Assembly: GCA_010030205.1 (NCBI GenBank)
Contig: RGQD01000009.1
Location: 1-36,566 of the forward strand
Reading direction: 5' to 3'
DNA length: 36,566 bases
Source of the DNA: Betaproteobacteria bacterium
GTDB lineage: Bacteria > Pseudomonadota > Gammaproteobacteria > Burkholderiales > Burkholderiaceae_C
Made by a program: the position numbers and the translations under genes
Shown: in pieces, positions 36,123 to 36,566 of the stretch
Layout of the letters: each line of letters begins with the position of its first letter
How positions within the stretch are numbered: the stretch's first letter is position 1
The notes under the pieces: generated by a model
Databases searched by the model: none
The model's input: only the letters and a program-made list of their open reading frames with translations
What the model was told of the DNA's origin: nothing

Positions 36123-36566
36123 ATGAACCGACGAAATCTGATGACCGCGATGTCGGCCGCTGCAGCCGCAGGGCTCGCAGGCTGCGCCGGACTCGGCGCA
36201 CCGACGGTGATCACGCTGAGCGAAACCGAGCTCAGGCTGCTGCTCGCAGCCGTGTTCCCGATCCAACGACGGGTGTTGGAGCTGTTGGACCTGGAGCTCA
36301 CAGCGCCGATGCTGCGCTTGTTGCCGGCGCAAAACCGCTTGGCGCTGACGTTGAACATGTCAAGCCGTGAGCGCTTGTCCGGCAAGGTCGGCAGCGGTCA
36401 TCTTGGGTTTGACAGCACGCTGCGCTACGACACCCGCGATGCTTCGGTCCGCCTGAACCAGGTCAGGATTGAAAGGCTGAGTTTCGATGCCAACCCCGCC
36501 GCCAACCCCGCTGCCCAGCCTAGCAGTGTGGCTCGGATAGGCCAGGCATTGGCCGAGCGCGCGCTC
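36123..36566 (+). CDS. DUF1439-like (YceB-type) lipoprotein, 3' end outside window
   Basis: Open frame MNRRNLMTAMSAAAAAGLAGCAGLGAPTVITLSETELRLLLAAVFPIQRRVLELLDLEL...; lipobox LAGC. Absent from the ORF track because no stop lies in the window. Confidence 0.72.
   Translation, partial: MNRRNLMTAMSAAAAAGLAGCAGLGAPTVITLSETELRLLLAAVFPIQRRVLELLDLELTAPMLRLLPAQNRLALTLNMSSRERLSGKVGSGHLGFDSTLRYDTRDASVRLNQVRIERLSFDANPAANPAAQPSSVARIGQALAERAL

Noticed and set aside
36488-36511. Two-copy 12-bp repeat (gccaaccccgc) in the lipoprotein gene
   Set aside because: Encodes a short ANPAANPA linker; ordinary low-complexity sequence and too short to interpret.

Overview
A 36.6-kb high-GC window whose gene content looks like a betaproteobacterium of the Burkholderiales type (inferred from families and gene order, not searched). 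Left third (1-12.9 kb): a probable catabolic/transport locus. The + run is Liv-type ABC permeases, a class-C beta-lactamase-fold esterase, a thiolase/Ltp2-like protein, a DUF35 partner and a citryl-CoA-lyase-like enzyme. It converges on a - run of a Baeyer-Villiger-type monooxygenase, a Liv-type binding protein and a NylB-like hydrolase; an orphan ORF and a gamma-glutamyltransferase follow. Middle (13-22.3 kb): a non-canonical exonuclease VII pair (XseA-like with an N-terminal DUF5710-like domain; XseB-like with an SSB-like acidic tip), a frame-disrupted SUI1/YciH gene, a DinG-like helicase with an N-terminal Cas4-like nuclease signature, PhaR, a frame-disrupted 2-hydroxyacid dehydrogenase, RimO and a PLP Cys/Met-metabolism enzyme. 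Right (22.3-36.6 kb): ArgG, Ogt, an Ada/AlkA fusion, phosphomannomutase, WaaA, and a TetR-MFP-RND-Pcm-TolC efflux run, then the start of a DUF1439-like lipoprotein gene. Most notable unexplained signals: (1) short tandem repeats anchored on gene stop codons, with periods of 14, 14 and 17 bp that place TGA in all three frames; (2) the SSB-tip-like C terminus DDDDPPF on the ExoVII small subunit beside a DUF5710-XseA fusion; (3) two nearby genes that look broken by small frame-shifting internal deletions; (4) a hairpin abutting the ada/alkA start codon and a compound terminator joining two convergent stop codons. No tRNA, rRNA, CRISPR array or transposase was found. All calls are by eye; no database search was run.
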